This document shows, one piece after another, positions 23,541 to 36,769 of a stretch of DNA of 64,000 bases. Numbering within the stretch: position 1 is the stretch's first letter; the number at the start of each line of letters is the position of its first letter. The notes under the pieces were generated by a model, which was not told the origin of the DNA, ran no database searches, and saw nothing but the letters and a program-made list of their open reading frames with translations. The position numbers and the translations under genes were made by a program. This DNA comes from Benincasa hispida (lineage: Eukaryota > Streptophyta > Magnoliopsida > Cucurbitales > Cucurbitaceae), in contig NW_024064458.1 of NCBI RefSeq assembly GCF_009727055.1, positions 483,183 through 547,182 on the forward strand, written 5' to 3'.

Positions 23541-24275
23541 AGCTTCGATCTTTTTTCTGAAAAAAAAAAATCATAACTCTTGTGGGAACCCTAGCCACCA
23601 ATAGCGATGGAAATGTACATTCAGATAAAAAAAATATCGAAAAACCCTAGCTGATTAAAAAATCAAGTATTATCACCACTGAGCATCACCAAAAAACCCT
23701 AGCCTATTCGAAAATCATATATCTCAACTTCAACCATGGTAACTTCGACCTCCAGATCTCGAGCTAAGCTGTTTGCATCACCATCGTTGCGCTCGAAGTT
23801 ATCATTGCCTCGCACGAAGTCATTGCCACCAACTCGCACGAAGTTGCCCTCCTTGCATGTATGAAGTCCTCACCATTGCAACCTTCACACAATCTTCCTT
23901 CTATTGCTTGTTCTGGGTTTTTACTTGCTGATTGACCATCGTAGTCTGAAGTCCTAACCACCTCTGCCATCATCATCTCCCCGCCATACCACAACTCTGG
24001 TACCATCATCGTCGTTGCTATCGTTGTTTATAAACTAATAATTTTTTCTCTTTTGTTCCAATGTCAGGAGCAGAATCTCAAGTTACTAGTCTTCCGGTCA
24101 TTGAAAGCAACAATACTCAAATAACATGTCACAAACTCAAAGGTCCTAATGGTCTGTATTTTGACATCGAGAGATAGTCTACAACCGAGTCTGTCTTGAA
24201 GACAACTCGACAACATATATGATGTCGGGAGTTAACTACCAACGTGATTTTGGGTGACGATTGCCCTTTTGGGAG

Positions 24276-24309
<34 letters not shown>

Positions 24310-24314
24310 TAGTG
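23541..24314 (+). mobile_element. CACTA-type transposon right end, fragment
   Basis: It ends in a T run followed by GTAGTG (24309-24314), the reverse complement of the CACTAC terminus. Before it are subterminal segments GATGTCGGGAGTTAACTACC and GACGATTGCCCTTTTGGGAG, similar to those before the CACTA end at 38520. No transposase and no left end were found, so the left limit is a guess. Confidence 0.5.
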
Positions 24315-25370
24315 GTAAGAGTACCAGTATACTCCGAAAAAAAAAGATAAGTGTCCTAATTTGCTTTTTAATGTCAATAATTTATTGCCAACAATAAATG
24401 ATTACTGGCAACTATAAACTATCATGGTTAAGTATATTATGACAAGTTATAATTGTCATTAATTGACTCAAGAATTTGATATTACTGTATCAATGAGTAA
24501 TAAAGACAGTGAAAAAATGTCAATAATATATATATGGCAGATTTGCAATGTCATAAGAACAACATGGAAGCTTTTTCTGGCCAAGTTTATTTTTTGAATA
24601 TCATTTTAGTTCTTTAAGTACATAGTTTGCAGAATAAATGTATGTTATGTGTGTCTCAGCCCAACGAAGATTTAAGCTTTCTTTTAATACAAGGTGCGTA
24701 GCTAATTTTGTCTAGATTTTAGTTTTTTTTTTTTTTTTTTTTAATATTATTATTATTATTATTATTATTATTTTATTATAGTGTTTGATTAGATTGATTT
24801 TCAAATAATATTTTAATTTTCAATTGCTATCTTGGCTGTTAGGATTCGAATTTTAAATATTTTGAATTACTCAGTATTTTCATAGAATTTGAAAACATTA
24901 TATTTTTAATAGTTAAATGAAATCTTGGTCACTATTATTTGAATTTTTAATTATTTTTAGTCTGTGTAAGTCATTGTTAATTCGTAATTAATAATCCAAA
25001 AATTCATTTTTATCATTTATGCAAATATCAAAATCTTTTTGCCATTTTTTTCAAAATGAAACCTCTATTTTGCATTTTGTTATTCCTCGTGTTAACCTTA
25101 TTTATTGTTTATACACAAATCATCATAAATTGCTTTAAAAGCTGGTTTTGGTTTTTCAATTTTAGGCATACCCCTTCGAGGGCCATGCCTTCACAATTTA
25201 AAAATAGCAAACGTAAGTCAAAGTGAGTTTAATAACAATCATTGGCACGACCTTCTTGCTTATGCTACAGAAAATATTATCTTTTTATAACTTTTTATTA
25301 TAGCATTTATAAAATATCCTATGAAAGATGGTTTGCGGAAGGATTGGTTGTTTAAAATTTACTCGACTCG
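24315..25370. other. AT-rich spacer, no gene seen
   Basis: It contains a T run and a (TTA)n stretch at about 24731-24772. Nothing coding is recognisable. Confidence 0.6.
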
Positions 25371-25673
25371 TTCGTAGAAGTCGTTTCCTGCTTTACCGAG
25401 TCTCTACCTCTTTTCCCCTTTGGATCTGGGTCCCGTCTAGCTTCAAGACCTTCGCTGGTAGGGTCAACATTCCTCTCCTCAGTCTATCTGCTTAGCTTGA
25501 CACTTCTCCTCAGCATCTTTGCCTAATTATTAAGTACACATGTTAGGGACTTACTTATGGAACTTAATCTAATGCATGAACTCTCTCTTTCACCCAAAAT
25601 CTTATGTTTTAATACTAAGTTAGTATAAACTAATTCCTTAACCTTCCCAGAAACTTATGCTCTAATACCAAGC
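25371..25673 (-). repeat. Leader and primer binding site of minus-strand gypsy element
   Basis: Directly outside the LTR, minus-strand GCTTGGTATTAGAGC (25660-25673) matches the initiator tRNA-Met site TGGTATCAGAGC with one change. About 300 bases of leader or gag start follow, then the similarity fades. This shows the LTR at 25674-28424 is a 5' LTR read right to left. Confidence 0.65.
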
Positions 25674-27354
25674 TGTCACACCCCGCCCCAGGATACCCTC
25701 TTAGCCTAGGAAAGGGCGTGACTGACAGCAGTTATCAACCCTTTTGTTGACACTTACTGCCTACTAACTGTTGCTGAATAACTCTGATACCAATATATAA
25801 CTGATACATAGCGGAATGTCTTTAGGCCAAAAATTTATTAATTCAGAAACATAACATTACAACATTAGATTCATAAGTCCCAAACCCAAAAACTCTAGTC
25901 CCTATATGAACAATAGTAACATGTGTACAATATTTATAGTAACCACTTAAAACCGACGGGTTACAATATCTTTATCTTTTAGTGGCAGAGCAGATGCAGA
26001 GCTATCTTCTGAGGATTTGACCGCTACTTGTGGGGGGGAAAGGAAAACATTTGAAAACGGGGTGAGCTTGCTAGCCCAGTGAGTGACTTAAGAAAAATAA
26101 CTGATTCTCATGCAAAAATCTCAATAAAGAGTTCAAACTGAAATATAAGATTCTACAGTACTTGTACTGCAGTATAAACATTTTCCAAGCATAAAGCATA
26201 TAAAGCTATTTTAATCATAAAACAGTAAAACTATTTCTCAGTGGAGAATAACCCCACTGTGGGTAAAAAACAATCCCAACACCAACTGTTAGTCAAGAGA
26301 GAACCCTTTTGCTCAATCTCTGACTCTATCTACCTACGTGCATGTGGCCATACTAAGTACCGTCATACCTTAGGTACTTCTGCTCAGATACCTTCTCAAA
26401 TGTCCTTCAGTATCTGGTTGGTTTGGTACCTTCTCAAACGTCCTTCAGTACCAATAGATACCTTTTCAAATGTCCTTCAGTATCTAGTTGGACGGATACC
26501 TTCTCAAATGTCCTTCGGTATCACGTTTTAAGTAAAACTAGTCATAAATGACTTTCTTTAAAACATGTAAAGTATAACACATATAAAAACATATCTTTAA
26601 GGATACTAACGCATGCTGGGGATATTTAACACATATAAATACTTTTCAACAAACTTCCCACACATGCATGCATTTAAAATATTGCTTGGAAATCACTTTG
26701 TAAAACTAGTTGGCATGAGAATAATCTTCTTTAAAACATGCTTTCTATAAAAAATTGTAATTCAAACATTTTAGTCAAAATGTTTTAGTCACTCACCTCG
26801 ATCGCTTAGGAACTTTTCACTCTAGTAGTTCCTTTTCTACCTCGGTTTCCCTTTTTCACCCCTAGAATCCAAATTCAACTTTCAGCTCAGATTACTCATA
26901 GTTTTAAACCTTATTTTGAGATCACTCCTTCTTTAACCATATTCTAAAATGTCTCAGGAAGCTTACCCTAAAATATGAGCTTAGAACTTCTCGTGGTTTG
27001 GCCGGAATCTCAAAATCTTCAAGACTGGCACAAGCTTATCCGACAGTCTGACCCTTCTGTCTTCTTCTCAGTTTTCAGCTCGATCCCTTCAAGCTTTTTC
27101 TCCGACAGCCCTACCTTGAAAACTAGAGTTCTAGAGCTTTCAGGTGGCTTTAGAATCACTCCAAACGAATGAGTAAATTGGGAGAACTCTTCGTCTCAAT
27201 TTGATGTTGCTTTCCAGGCTTCACTGTCCAATGCGTCCTCTTTGAAATTCTACGATCAACGCATGGATTTTGGCCTCAACGAAAGGTTTGCTCAATTCTC
27301 CCACTCTTTTTAATGTATTTTTGAATTTTGATCTGAAAATGAAGTCTTCTGGCC

Positions 27355-27364
27355 CTATTTATAG
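27355..27364 (-). promoter_or_regulatory. TATA box of reverse LTR
   Basis: Plus strand CTATTTATAG, reading CTATAAATAG on the LTR strand. Confidence 0.65.
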
Positions 27365-27679
27365 GCGTCCAAACCTTCTCCAAAGTCGACACCACTTACT
27401 TGGCTATATGTCCAATTGTTTCCTCCTTACACCAACAACGCAATTCTTTGATCAACACAATCTAAGTGTCCTTCTCCTATGTAGCCAATGCATGAGCTTC
27501 CAATCTGATGCAACCACCTCAAATTCTTAAGTCTTAAGGCTTAAGGCTTCCTCCCAAGAAGACACATGGTTTGATGACGTTTTCTAGGTGATCTCATCCT
27601 TTATATGCGTCCAACTCTTGGATGTTCAACGCATAGTCCACTACTCATCGCCTAGCAACCCAACTTAGCCATCGCAATC

Positions 27680-28240
27680 CAACTTAGCCATCGCAAGAGC
27701 CAGCCATCAACAATGCATAGGATGGCCGCTCATCGTCGATGTATGGCTCACTAGGTATCATCGCACGACTTGCTTGGCATGGGTGCATGGTGCTTCGCAT
27801 AGGTGCTGGCCACCGACGCATGGGCGTGCTGCATAGTCGCTGGCCTCTCATCGCATGGGTGTGCTGCATAGGCACTGGTCATCGCTTGCTTGCTCGGCCG
27901 CATGGGCGTGCTCGACGCATTGATGCTCGGTAGGGCGCTTTGGTGCATGGACTGTCCGTTTGGCATGGTCGCTCGATGCATGGGCAGAGGGCGCTTGGTT
28001 GGCCACTCGACGCATTGGGCAAGGGCACTTGGCTTCGACCGCTCGACGCATGGGCTGCCTTCCAACACATGCCTTGCCTACTCTTGTACCTTCCAACGCG
28101 TCACCTCCATCTTTCTTCCTTCAGCCGCATGCCATCACCAACAACCCTTCAAATGCATCAACACAATCCCTCCAACATATTGGTCTCTTCCAATGCATCC
28201 AACGCATCCAACGCATCCATCATCCAACGCATCCATCATA
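27680..28240. repeat. ACGCATGG / CCAACGCATC array
   Basis: Degenerate repeats of CGATGCATGGGC at 27680-28070 and clean CCAACGCATC units at about 28190-28240. The overlapping long open frames on both strands are by-products of the repeat and are not genes. Confidence 0.85.
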
Positions 28241-28424
28241 TAGGGTTATACTTAGCCAAATTTCCAAATTTTTCTCCAAAAGTCAAACTTCCAAACTTCC
28301 TCTTTTCTACTAATTTTTCACCCTTTTCTCTACCATTCCACTCTAGTTCCATATTAACCTACTCACCTCACTGGTCTCAGTAGGGAACATACTCAAGTAG
28401 AGAAATTAGGATTCGGGGTTCACA

Positions 28425-29250
28425 TTTGACCCATCTCATATGAAAAATTTGGATGTGGCAGACTTCTTTGAATCTTCTGAAGAGAAGATTGGCACAGTTG
28501 GCGGCACATCAAGTGTTTCTTTTGACTTTGAGAATATCTAGACTTAATGTTATTGTTTGTTTTCTTATATATCTTCATGTTTTTTTAGTAACTTTTGTAT
28601 ATTTTAAGTGTTTTTTTTATGTAATTATTTTCTTTTAATGAAAAACATGGATCATTTTCATATGTTGTGTGTTTCAAAAATGAGCAAAGAAGATCTATGT
28701 CTGGTAGACAGTGCAACTACACATACAATATTTACAAATAAAAAAAATACTTTTCCAAATTGACGATGCTGAAAGAAAAAGTAAATACAATATTAGGTTC
28801 TACAAACTTGATCGAAGGTTTTCGAAAAGCACATATTATTTTGCCTAGAGGAACAAAATTTACAATTAACAATGCATTGTTCACAAGTTAATCAAAGAGA
28901 AATCTTCTAAGTTTTAAAGATATACGTTGCAATGGTTATCATATTGAGACTAGTAGTAAGAATAATGTGAAATATCTATATATCATATCCACTGTCTCGA
29001 ATGAAAAACGTATATTAGAAGAGTTGTCTGCTTTATCTTCTTGATTGTATTATACTCCTATACGAGTAATTGAAATATATACAACAATGAATCTAAAGTA
29101 TATGAATTTAGGCGTATTTACAATTTTGCATGACCGATTGGGTCATCCAGGATCTATAATGATAAGGAGAATTATTGAAAATTCAAATGGACACCCATTG
29201 AAGAACAAAAAGATTATTATTCAATCTAATGAATTATCATGTGATGCTTG
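28425..29250 (+). pseudogene. Ty1-copia gag end, protease and pre-integrase region
   Basis: The first part of the copia polyprotein that is split twice further on. LCLVDSATTHTIFTNKK (about 28695-28745) is the aspartic protease active-site region (D-S-A/G-T). Then, with frame breaks, comes the GAG-pre-integrase text FTILHDRLGHPGSIMIRRI (29117-29175) and QSNELSCDAC up to the insertion at 29251. The Gag N-terminus is missing because a gypsy LTR lies directly to the left. Stops near 28760, 28890 and 29041 make it inactive. Confidence 0.82.
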
Positions 29251-31312
29251 TGATAATGGGGAATTAGAAGTCAATTTTACTCGACAACCAAAGTCCCGTG
29301 GACGCGGTATGCGAAGCATGTTCTTAAGATATGCGTTGTTCGTCATGCATCGATGGTCATGTGTTGGAATGAATATGCACCATCAAATGTATGCGATGAC
29401 CATGCATTCTATCACAAGTTTTCTTGCGTTCACGCCAAGTATAACCTGAATGCAAGTTTCTCGGGTAATCCGAGGTCGAATACAGGGACTTGTAGCTATA
29501 TGTATGCGGTGATGTGCATGCAGTGGTTTGAATAAAAGAATGGAAGGGAGGTTGCTAAGTTAACCCGCTAAGTTAACAGACAACGCAATGAGAATATGCG
29601 TGAGATGTAGAGATACGACAACACTTGACATGAAATAAATGTATAGGAAAATAGATAAATCGCAGGGATGGTTTCATTGCAACCCTTAAGAGTGACCACA
29701 AGGACAACCTTAGTCAACGCAAGCCATGCGATCATGCAACACACATACAATAGTAAACCACCTCTCGGTGCAAATGCTATGGCTTCTAATGCTAGAACAC
29801 ATGCGATATATGCGATAAGTCTACAGGACCTACACATAAGCCTCTATTCTTATTTATTCGATGACAAAATGACACACACACGAATAAGGTGACCACATAA
29901 TATCATACCTATCTCTAGGGTGCATGCGATGCAGTGTTGACAAATAGTGCTTATCTCTAAGTCCCTATCTCTTGCTTATGTCGATCTAATCTTGCTCTCT
30001 CAAGTCTAGATTCTAACCTAGCTCTCTCGAGTCATTAGGTTCTTTCTTTAGACTCTCTCTCGAGTAGCTCTAAAGGGATGTTGGGCACAACATAAAACAA
30101 GACAATGCATGGACTTGGTTGACGCAAGATTATTACTGTCCCTAGTGAACAATGCATACATTGCTTAATGCGACCAACCACTTACCCTCTCGGGTAGTTG
30201 ATTGTTGTTGACTTCACTCAAAGACAAGCAATGTATTAGCCTATAGACAGGCGTTGCAGCAGCTTCACACTAAGCAAATAAGGTTACTCACACACTCACG
30301 CAACGCACACCTCTCGACGGGTTGCTACATGCTTCATATCCCTAATCCACATGACTAAGTATGCAATACCCAAGCAATTCCATTAAGTGTTGCAATGAAA
30401 GTAAAGATGCTAAGCAAAGAAGATGGGAATGGAGTCAAAGGAGACAGAAAAATGCATTAAAAACAAGTTGTATTAATTCCTTAATCACAAAATGTCATAC
30501 AATACAATATGAGAAAAGAAAGGGAAATGAGATGACCGGATGGAAGCAAAGACTTGCTTCCAGTAGATGTGCGTAAAGGCTACCGGTGATGCCATGGATG
30601 GGCAGAGGAGCTGACTCTCTCGAGATTTAGTTTCAGTCAAAGGCTCCGGTCGTCACTCGGAATGGATGAAAGAGGTGAAGAACTCTCAACCATCTTCTCA
30701 CGCAGTTTGTCTGGGTCATGGGGAAAATCCCCGGTTCACAAGGATCATCCCCGGATTACTTGAATTTCTACTCATCGGCTTCTATTAATAGAGCTTGGGA
30801 CGCCCGGTGAAATGTCAACATCATCTTTTGGTTTTTCTCGAGGTAGATGCGTTGATGCGTTCATTCCACCAACCTTGCATTGATCCCATTAGCATGCGTT
30901 GTCGCATAGCTGCAATCATTCAATGACTGCATTTGCTTAATACTGCAATTCTACATGATGACCGCAACCGCTTGACGAGCGCAACTCCCATGTGATGGAC
31001 GTATACGGCTGATTACCGCAACATCCATGCGTTGATCGATGCGTTTGCCTTTGCGATGGAGTGTTTCTCCGCATACGGTCGTCTAGCAATGGTTCAGCTT
31101 CCACGTTTGTGTCCATTTCCTATTTTACCTACAAAAATACAACATTGAACGCATAATAATGCAAAATAACGGGTTAACTGAGATTCAACATACTGATTGA
31201 TGCAAACTATTTTTCTTGTGAATTCCTAACATGATTGATGCATATTCTGCCTAACAACCTTCATAATTCTAAGTAAAAGGCCTAAGATGACATGCATTTC
31301 TGCATGTCATCA
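29251..31312 (-). repeat. Reverse LTR with terminal hairpin, TSD GCTTG
   Basis: A 2062-bp insertion that splits a copia gene at a Cys-Ser-Gln-Gly motif. GCTTG flanks it at 29246-29250 and 31313-31317. On the minus strand it starts TGATGACATGCAGAAATGCA, a 9-bp perfect hairpin with a GAAA loop, and ends TTATCA. It contains many GATGCGT/ACGCA units and CGAGGTCGAATACAGGGAC at about 29470, like the Athila-like LTR near 56520. It has no coding capacity. Confidence 0.85.
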
Positions 31313-32938
31313 GCTTGCTCTCAAGGAAAATTGATAATTAGACCATTACCAACTAAAGTGGGGACTGAATCACCTGCATTTTTAGAACAAATTCATGGTG
31401 ATATATGTGTACCTATTAACCCATCAAGTGGACCATTTAGATATTTTATGGTATTAATAGATGCATCCAGCAGATGGTCACACGTATGCTTATTATCAAG
31501 TCAAAATCTTGCATTTTCAAGATTAGTTGCTCAAATAATTAAGTTAAGAGTACAATTTCTTGATTATACAAATAAGACCATTCGTCTTGATTATGTTGGT
31601 GAATTTACATCCCAAGCTTTTGATAATTATTGTATGTCAATTGGGATAAGTGTTGAACATCTTGTAGCTCATGTTCATACACAAAATGGTTTAGCAGAAT
31701 CATTTATAAAACGTTTGCAATTAATTGTAAGACCATTACGTATGAGCTTCTTTCATCAGTATGTGGACATGCTATTTTGCATGCAGTACCACTTATACAA
31801 ATTAGGTCAGTAGCTTATCATAAGTACTCACCATTACAATTAGCTTATGGTAATGAGCAAAATATTTCCCATCTGAGAATTTTTGGATGTGCAGTATATG
31901 TTCCAATTGCTCCACCACAACGCACTAAGATGGGTCCTCAACGGAGGTTAGGAATATATGTTGGATATAATTCCCCATCAATTATCAAATATCTTGAGCC
32001 CCTGATGGGTGATGTATTTACTGCATGATTTGTTGATTGTCATTTTAATGAGACAAGTTTTCCAAAATTAGGGGGAGGAATTAAGAAGTTGAAAAAAGAA
32101 ATTACATAGAATGCATCGTTATTGTCTCATTTAGATCCTTATACAGATTAATGTGAATTGAAGTTCAAAAAATAATTCATTTGCAAAATATAGCAAATCA
32201 ATTACCAGATGCACTTATAGATGCAAAGAAAGTAACTAAGTCACATATACTAGCTACAAATGTTCTATAAAAAAATTGATATCTCAACACAACAAGTTGC
32301 CACTAATGAGTCTGGAACATGCCAGAAGCGTGGTAGACTAGTGGGTTCCAAAGATAAAAATCCTCGAAAATGAAAAATAAATAATAGTGAAAAAGACGTG
32401 GTTGAGGATTTAAATACCCATAAAGAAATCCTCGACATGGCTAGTGAGGAAGGTGAAATACCTAAAGATAATAATGAGATTTCAATAAACTATGTTACGA
32501 CAGGAAAAAGATAGAATCAAACTAAAGTAATTATTGATGACATTTTTGCGTATAATGTTGCTCTTGATATTATATCTGAAAATGAGGATCCTAAACCAAA
32601 ATCTATTGACGAATGTCGACATAGAAAATATTGGCTTCAGTGGAAAGAAGCAATCGAGGTAGAATTAAACTCACTTTCAAAACGTTAGGCTTTTGGACCT
32701 GTAGTCCAAACACCAGAAGATGTTAAACCTGTGAGATACAAATGGGTTTTTGTGAGGAAAATAAATTAAAATAATGAGGTCACAAGATATAAAGCAATAC
32801 TAATTGCATAAGATTTTTCACAAAGACCTGATATTGATTTTGAGGAGACGTATTCTCCGGTGGTGGATACAATTACATTAAGATATTTAATTGACTTGAC
32901 TATGTATAAAAGTCTGGATATCCATCTTATGGATGTAG
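31313..32938 (+). pseudogene. Ty1-copia integrase to start of reverse transcriptase
   Basis: It continues the copia gene after the inserted LTR. The integrase catalytic domain is visible: EQIHGDICVPI (first Asp), YFMVLIDASSRW (Asp near 31455), TIRLDYVGEFTSQAF and HTQNGLAESFIKR (Glu near 31697). The downstream end of integrase reads ISHLRIFGCAVYVPI and RLGIYVGYNSPSIIKYLEP. The linker KRGRLVGSKDKNP and the start of reverse transcriptase (YKWVFVRK, DFEETYSPVVDTITLRYLI) follow. There are frame changes around 31770 and stops at 32027, 32150, 32690 and 32770. Confidence 0.85.
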
Positions 32939-33289
32939 TGTGAAACTTGGATTTCCATTTTCCCTACTTAAGCAGGTAATTAAGGGAATTAACTAAGTGA
33001 AAGTTAAATCCTATGTTGAAGAGAAGGAAATTTCTAAGTGTTGAATAGATTTTCCTTGAGTAGTTTAGAGATAAGCCTTTACTAGTGGAATTTGGCTAAG
33101 TGTGAAGCTAAAAGGAACCATGCGTTGGGTGTTAAGAAACATTAATGCATAAGATAAGGCTGAATTAGTAGATGTTTAAATGAAAGGCAACTAAGCGTTT
33201 GTAAGGTTGGATGCATGACTGGCCGAGGCGGTGGCAAGAGGCATTGCCCAAGTTGCTTATGCGAGAGAGTAGATAGCGAAATGTTGAGA

Positions 33290-33830
33290 GCAAGGCACTA
33301 GGTAAGCGATCATGTAGCAAATGAGCGGTGCTACAAGATGAGGTAGGCGATCATGTAGCAAATGCGCAGAGCTCAGCGATGCGCGTGGCGTTAAACGATG
33401 AGAAGTGACATGCTAGACGATCGGGCTATACGATAGGCATTAGACACTACACGATCAGTGTAAGCGCTAGACAATAAGCGTAGAAGTTGGATGATAGTGC
33501 TAAACGATAGCACTAGATGATAGCGTTAACGGTTAAACGATGCATGGGCACTAAGCAATAGACTACACGAAGGCACTAGACGATGGACGTCAGCGCTACA
33601 CAATAGGTGGACTACTAAGCGATGGGCATTGCGTGATAGATATAGACGTTGGGCGATGGCATTGCATGATAAGTAGATGCTTTAGACGATAAGGCGTTAG
33701 CACTAAACGATGGACGTAAACGATAGGTGCAGTAGCTAAGCGATGGGCTATGCGTGAGATCATTGAGAGCGAGATCGTTTTGCTAAACGATTGAGCTACA
33801 CGATGGGGCATTGGAGCGGTGCTGAGGCTT
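33290..33830. repeat. CGATNGTGTAGC-type array in LTR
   Basis: Degenerate units such as GCTAGACGATCG, GCTACACGATGG and AAGCGATGGGC; mirror of 16806-17480. Confidence 0.85.
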
Positions 33831-34092
33831 GCGATATGCAAGGCTGATGAGCTCACTTGGACAAATGGCTATACCGAAAGGTGATTGAACTTGAGTTAGT
33901 AGGAGCTAGACTAATAAATATTCATGCAAAGAAAGTCTTATGCATGTGGAAGACAACTCAAGTAGGTGAGTGACATGGAGGTAGGTGAATGGCAAAGGAG
34001 TAAGTGGTGGCAAAACATGGTGCAAACACTCCAAAGTAGGAGGTATCTTGCGTTGAGACTTGGTAAAGATGATAAGGATTGTTTCCTTTGGC

Positions 34093-34102
34093 CTATAAAT
34101 AC
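34093..34102 (+). promoter_or_regulatory. TATA box of solo LTR
   Basis: CTATAAATAC at the start of the region that matches other LTRs downstream. Confidence 0.6.
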
Positions 34103-35487
34103 TACCACAAGATGTTTCTTCCATTCATAAGCCAAATCCTCTTCAAAGAAATGTAAGGAAGAGTGTTAAGAAAGTGGATTAGAAGGAAGACCAAGCGTTG
34201 GGAGTAAGATCATGCGTCGGTCATGAAGTTCCAAGAGAGAGGAGATGCTGTTGGACAGTGAAGTCTGGAAGTAACATCAACTTGGGACGAGGATTTCTCC
34301 CAGAATACTCGTGCGTTTTGAGTGATTTCAAAGCCACCTGAAAAATCTGAGAGTATAGTTTTCATAGTAGGGCTGCTGGAGAAGAAGCTCCAAGGAATCG
34401 GGCTGGAGAGTGAGGAAAATACAGAAGGGTCGAGCTGTCTGGTAAGCTTGGGCCAGTCTTGATGTTTTGATGATTCCGGCCAAATCATGAAGAGTTATGA
34501 GCCAAGCTTTTAAGGTAAGCTTCTTAAGAGCATGATTGTAGAAGGAAGTATCCCGAGATAAGGCTTAGAACTATGAGTAATCTGAGCTTTAATTTGAATC
34601 TGGATCTTAGGGTTCAAAAGGGAGCCTGAAGTGATCAAGGAACTTCTAGAAAGGAAGATACCTTATTAAGGTGAGTGGTATTTCCTTTAAGTATAAATCA
34701 TAATATTTTAGAGTAATTTGTATATGCTTATATTATGAATGAGTAAATAGCATGAGAACGAGAATATCTGATCGGGATGGTCAGGGGGTCAATGGACCTA
34801 GTTCTTGAGCTCGGAAATGGATCCTCACAGGATGGTCAGAGGACCGAGAGGTCTAGTTCATGAGCCTTTGGGAGGAACCTTGTATGGGATGGTTAGAGGG
34901 TTGACGGGTCTCTAAATGTTCTGAAGCCCATGAGCGGGGAGCTATATGCACATAGGGAACAAAGGGAACGCAAAAGAGTAAGCGTTTATAATTAGTAACA
35001 GTTAACTATCTACCATGTGTGTAGATAGGAGTTGAGACTAGACTCATTCAAAGCTGAGGTTTGAGTATTAACCTTGTATATATGATATGCTTGTTATTTA
35101 TGAGTTGAAATAGAATCTAGAAGTTGCTTATAACTCACTGAGCTTTGTGAAGCTCATTATGTTATTTCATGTTTTTCTTCCTACGTAGTGAAAAATGAGG
35201 AGTTCTAGGGTGCTGCTAAGGTCAAGGTCTGCCACAAGCCACAATCACACTTTCGGGGTTTAAGAGTTGTTGTTTTAAACTTTGTAGTTAAGTCTTGGAG
35301 TTGTATAAACATTACATTCTTGTAATAAAATAGGCCTACTCAATCAGTTGTTGTTTATCTCCTTGACTTAAAGTTTACTGAGAGTAAAGAGGTTCAGTTG
35401 GACAGTAGGTATCACAAAAGGGTGGTATCTGCGGTCCCTCACGCCTCTCCTTGGGTTCAGGAGGCGGGTACGGGGTGGGTTGTGACA

Positions 35488-36667
35488 TGTAGTCACAACA
35501 TATTTATATGAATCTCTTGAAAATGATATTTATATGATAATCCCAAAAGGATTTAAGGTACCTGAAACATATACATCAAATTCTCAGGAATAGTATTCAA
35601 TAAAGTTACAGAGATCACTATATAGATTGAAACAATCAGGACGGGTGTGGTACAATTGCCCGAGTGGATATTTATTGAAAGAAGTATTTCAAAATAATCC
35701 AATATGTCCGTGTGTTTTTATAAAGAAATCACAATTAGGATTTGCTATTATAACTGTATATGTTGATGACTTGAATATAATTGGAACTCCTGAATAGATT
35801 TCAAAGGCAATACAATATCTTAAGAAATAATTTGAAATGAAAGATCTCGGAAAAACAAAATTTTTTCTTGGTTTGCAAATTGAGCATTTAGCAAATGGAA
35901 TATTTATTCATCAAACAATTTATACAGGAAAAATTTGAAAAGATTTTATATGGACAAAACACATTCATTAAATATTCCAACGGATGTCCATTCAATGGAT
36001 ATAAGGAAAAACATATTTCAACCTTGAGAAGATAATGGAAGAACTTCTTGGTCCTGAAGTACCATATCTTAGTGCAATTGGTGCACTTATGTATCTTGTT
36101 AATAATACAAGACCAGATATTACATTTTCAATAAATTTATTAGCTGCATATAGTTTTTCTCTTACAAAAAGACATTGGAATGGAATTAAGCATATACTCC
36201 GTTATCTCTGAGGAACAATCGATATGGGTGTGTTTTATTCAAATAAATCAAAATTTGATCTAGTTGGTTATGCAAATTCTAGATATTTATCTCAAAAAAT
36301 TTATTTGTTCACATGTGGAGGAATTGCTATATCATGGCGATTGGTGAAACAAACTATAACGGTCACTTCCTCAAATCATGCTGAAATTCTTGCAATTCAC
36401 AAGGCTAGTTAAGAATGTGTATGGCTAAGGTCAATGACTCAACACATTCGTGAATTGTGTGACTTGTCTTCTGATAAAAACCATTCAACAATATATGAAG
36501 ACAACACAGCTTGCATAACGCAAATCAAAGGAGGATATATTAAAGGAGATAGAACAAAACATATTTTACTGAAGCTTTTCTACACTCATGATCCTGAAGA
36601 AAATGGTGACATCATGAGGGGAGTAAATATATTGTATTTTTTTAAGAATATGTATTATATAAAATAA
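35488..36667 (+). pseudogene. Ty1-copia reverse transcriptase (rest) and RNase H
   Basis: It resumes with IPKGFKVPETYTSN, LQRSLYRLKQSGRVWYN and the catalytic ITVYVDDLNIIGTPE (YVDD at about 35758-35769, intact), then FEMKDLGKTKFFLGLQIEH. After frame breaks come EVPYLSAIGALMYLVNNTRP, and RNase H text (CGGIAISWRLVKQTITVTSS with AEILA; IYEDNTACITQIKGGYIKGD). Stops at about 35590, 35797, 35829, 35938, 36210 and 36411 inactivate it. The best open parts are 36224-36412 and 36434-36667. Confidence 0.87.
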
Positions 36668-36769
36668 GTACTCTTTTTCCTTCACTAGGGTTTTTCCCAT
36701 TGGGTTTTTCCTAGTAAGGTTTTAATGAGACATATTTCATATCTATATATATGGGCATCTAAGGGGGAG

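Larger units (their letters stand above)
25674..28424 (-). repeat. 5' LTR of minus-strand gypsy element
   Basis: On the minus strand it starts TGTGAACCCCG at 28424 and ends GGGGTGTGACA at 25674 (2751 bp). It carries a TATA box (27355-27364), four GATACTGAAGGAC-type repeats (about 26365-26522), the shared CACTCACTGGGC...GTAGCGG block (about 26020-26095) and an internal copy of the primer-binding motif (25782-25792). The right edge joins a copia gag/protease region. The bases beyond each end differ (CAAGC, TTTGA), so no TSD is seen. Confidence 0.85.
32939..35487 (+). repeat. Solo gypsy LTR with TSD TGTAG, inside copia RT
   Basis: It starts TGTGAAACTTGG and ends GGGTTGTGACA (2549 bp), with TGTAG at 32934-32938 and 35488-35492. 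Copia reverse transcriptase continues in frame context on both sides (MDV before, TTYLY after). It matches the reverse LTR at 12030-17849. Imperfect 75-bp repeats containing GGGATGGTCAGNGG lie at about 34775-34925. Confidence 0.93.

Noticed and set aside
27751..28383. Several overlapping ORFs of 80-147 codons on both strands
   Set aside because: All cover the ACGCATGG repeat array; repeats without stops create long open frames in many frames.
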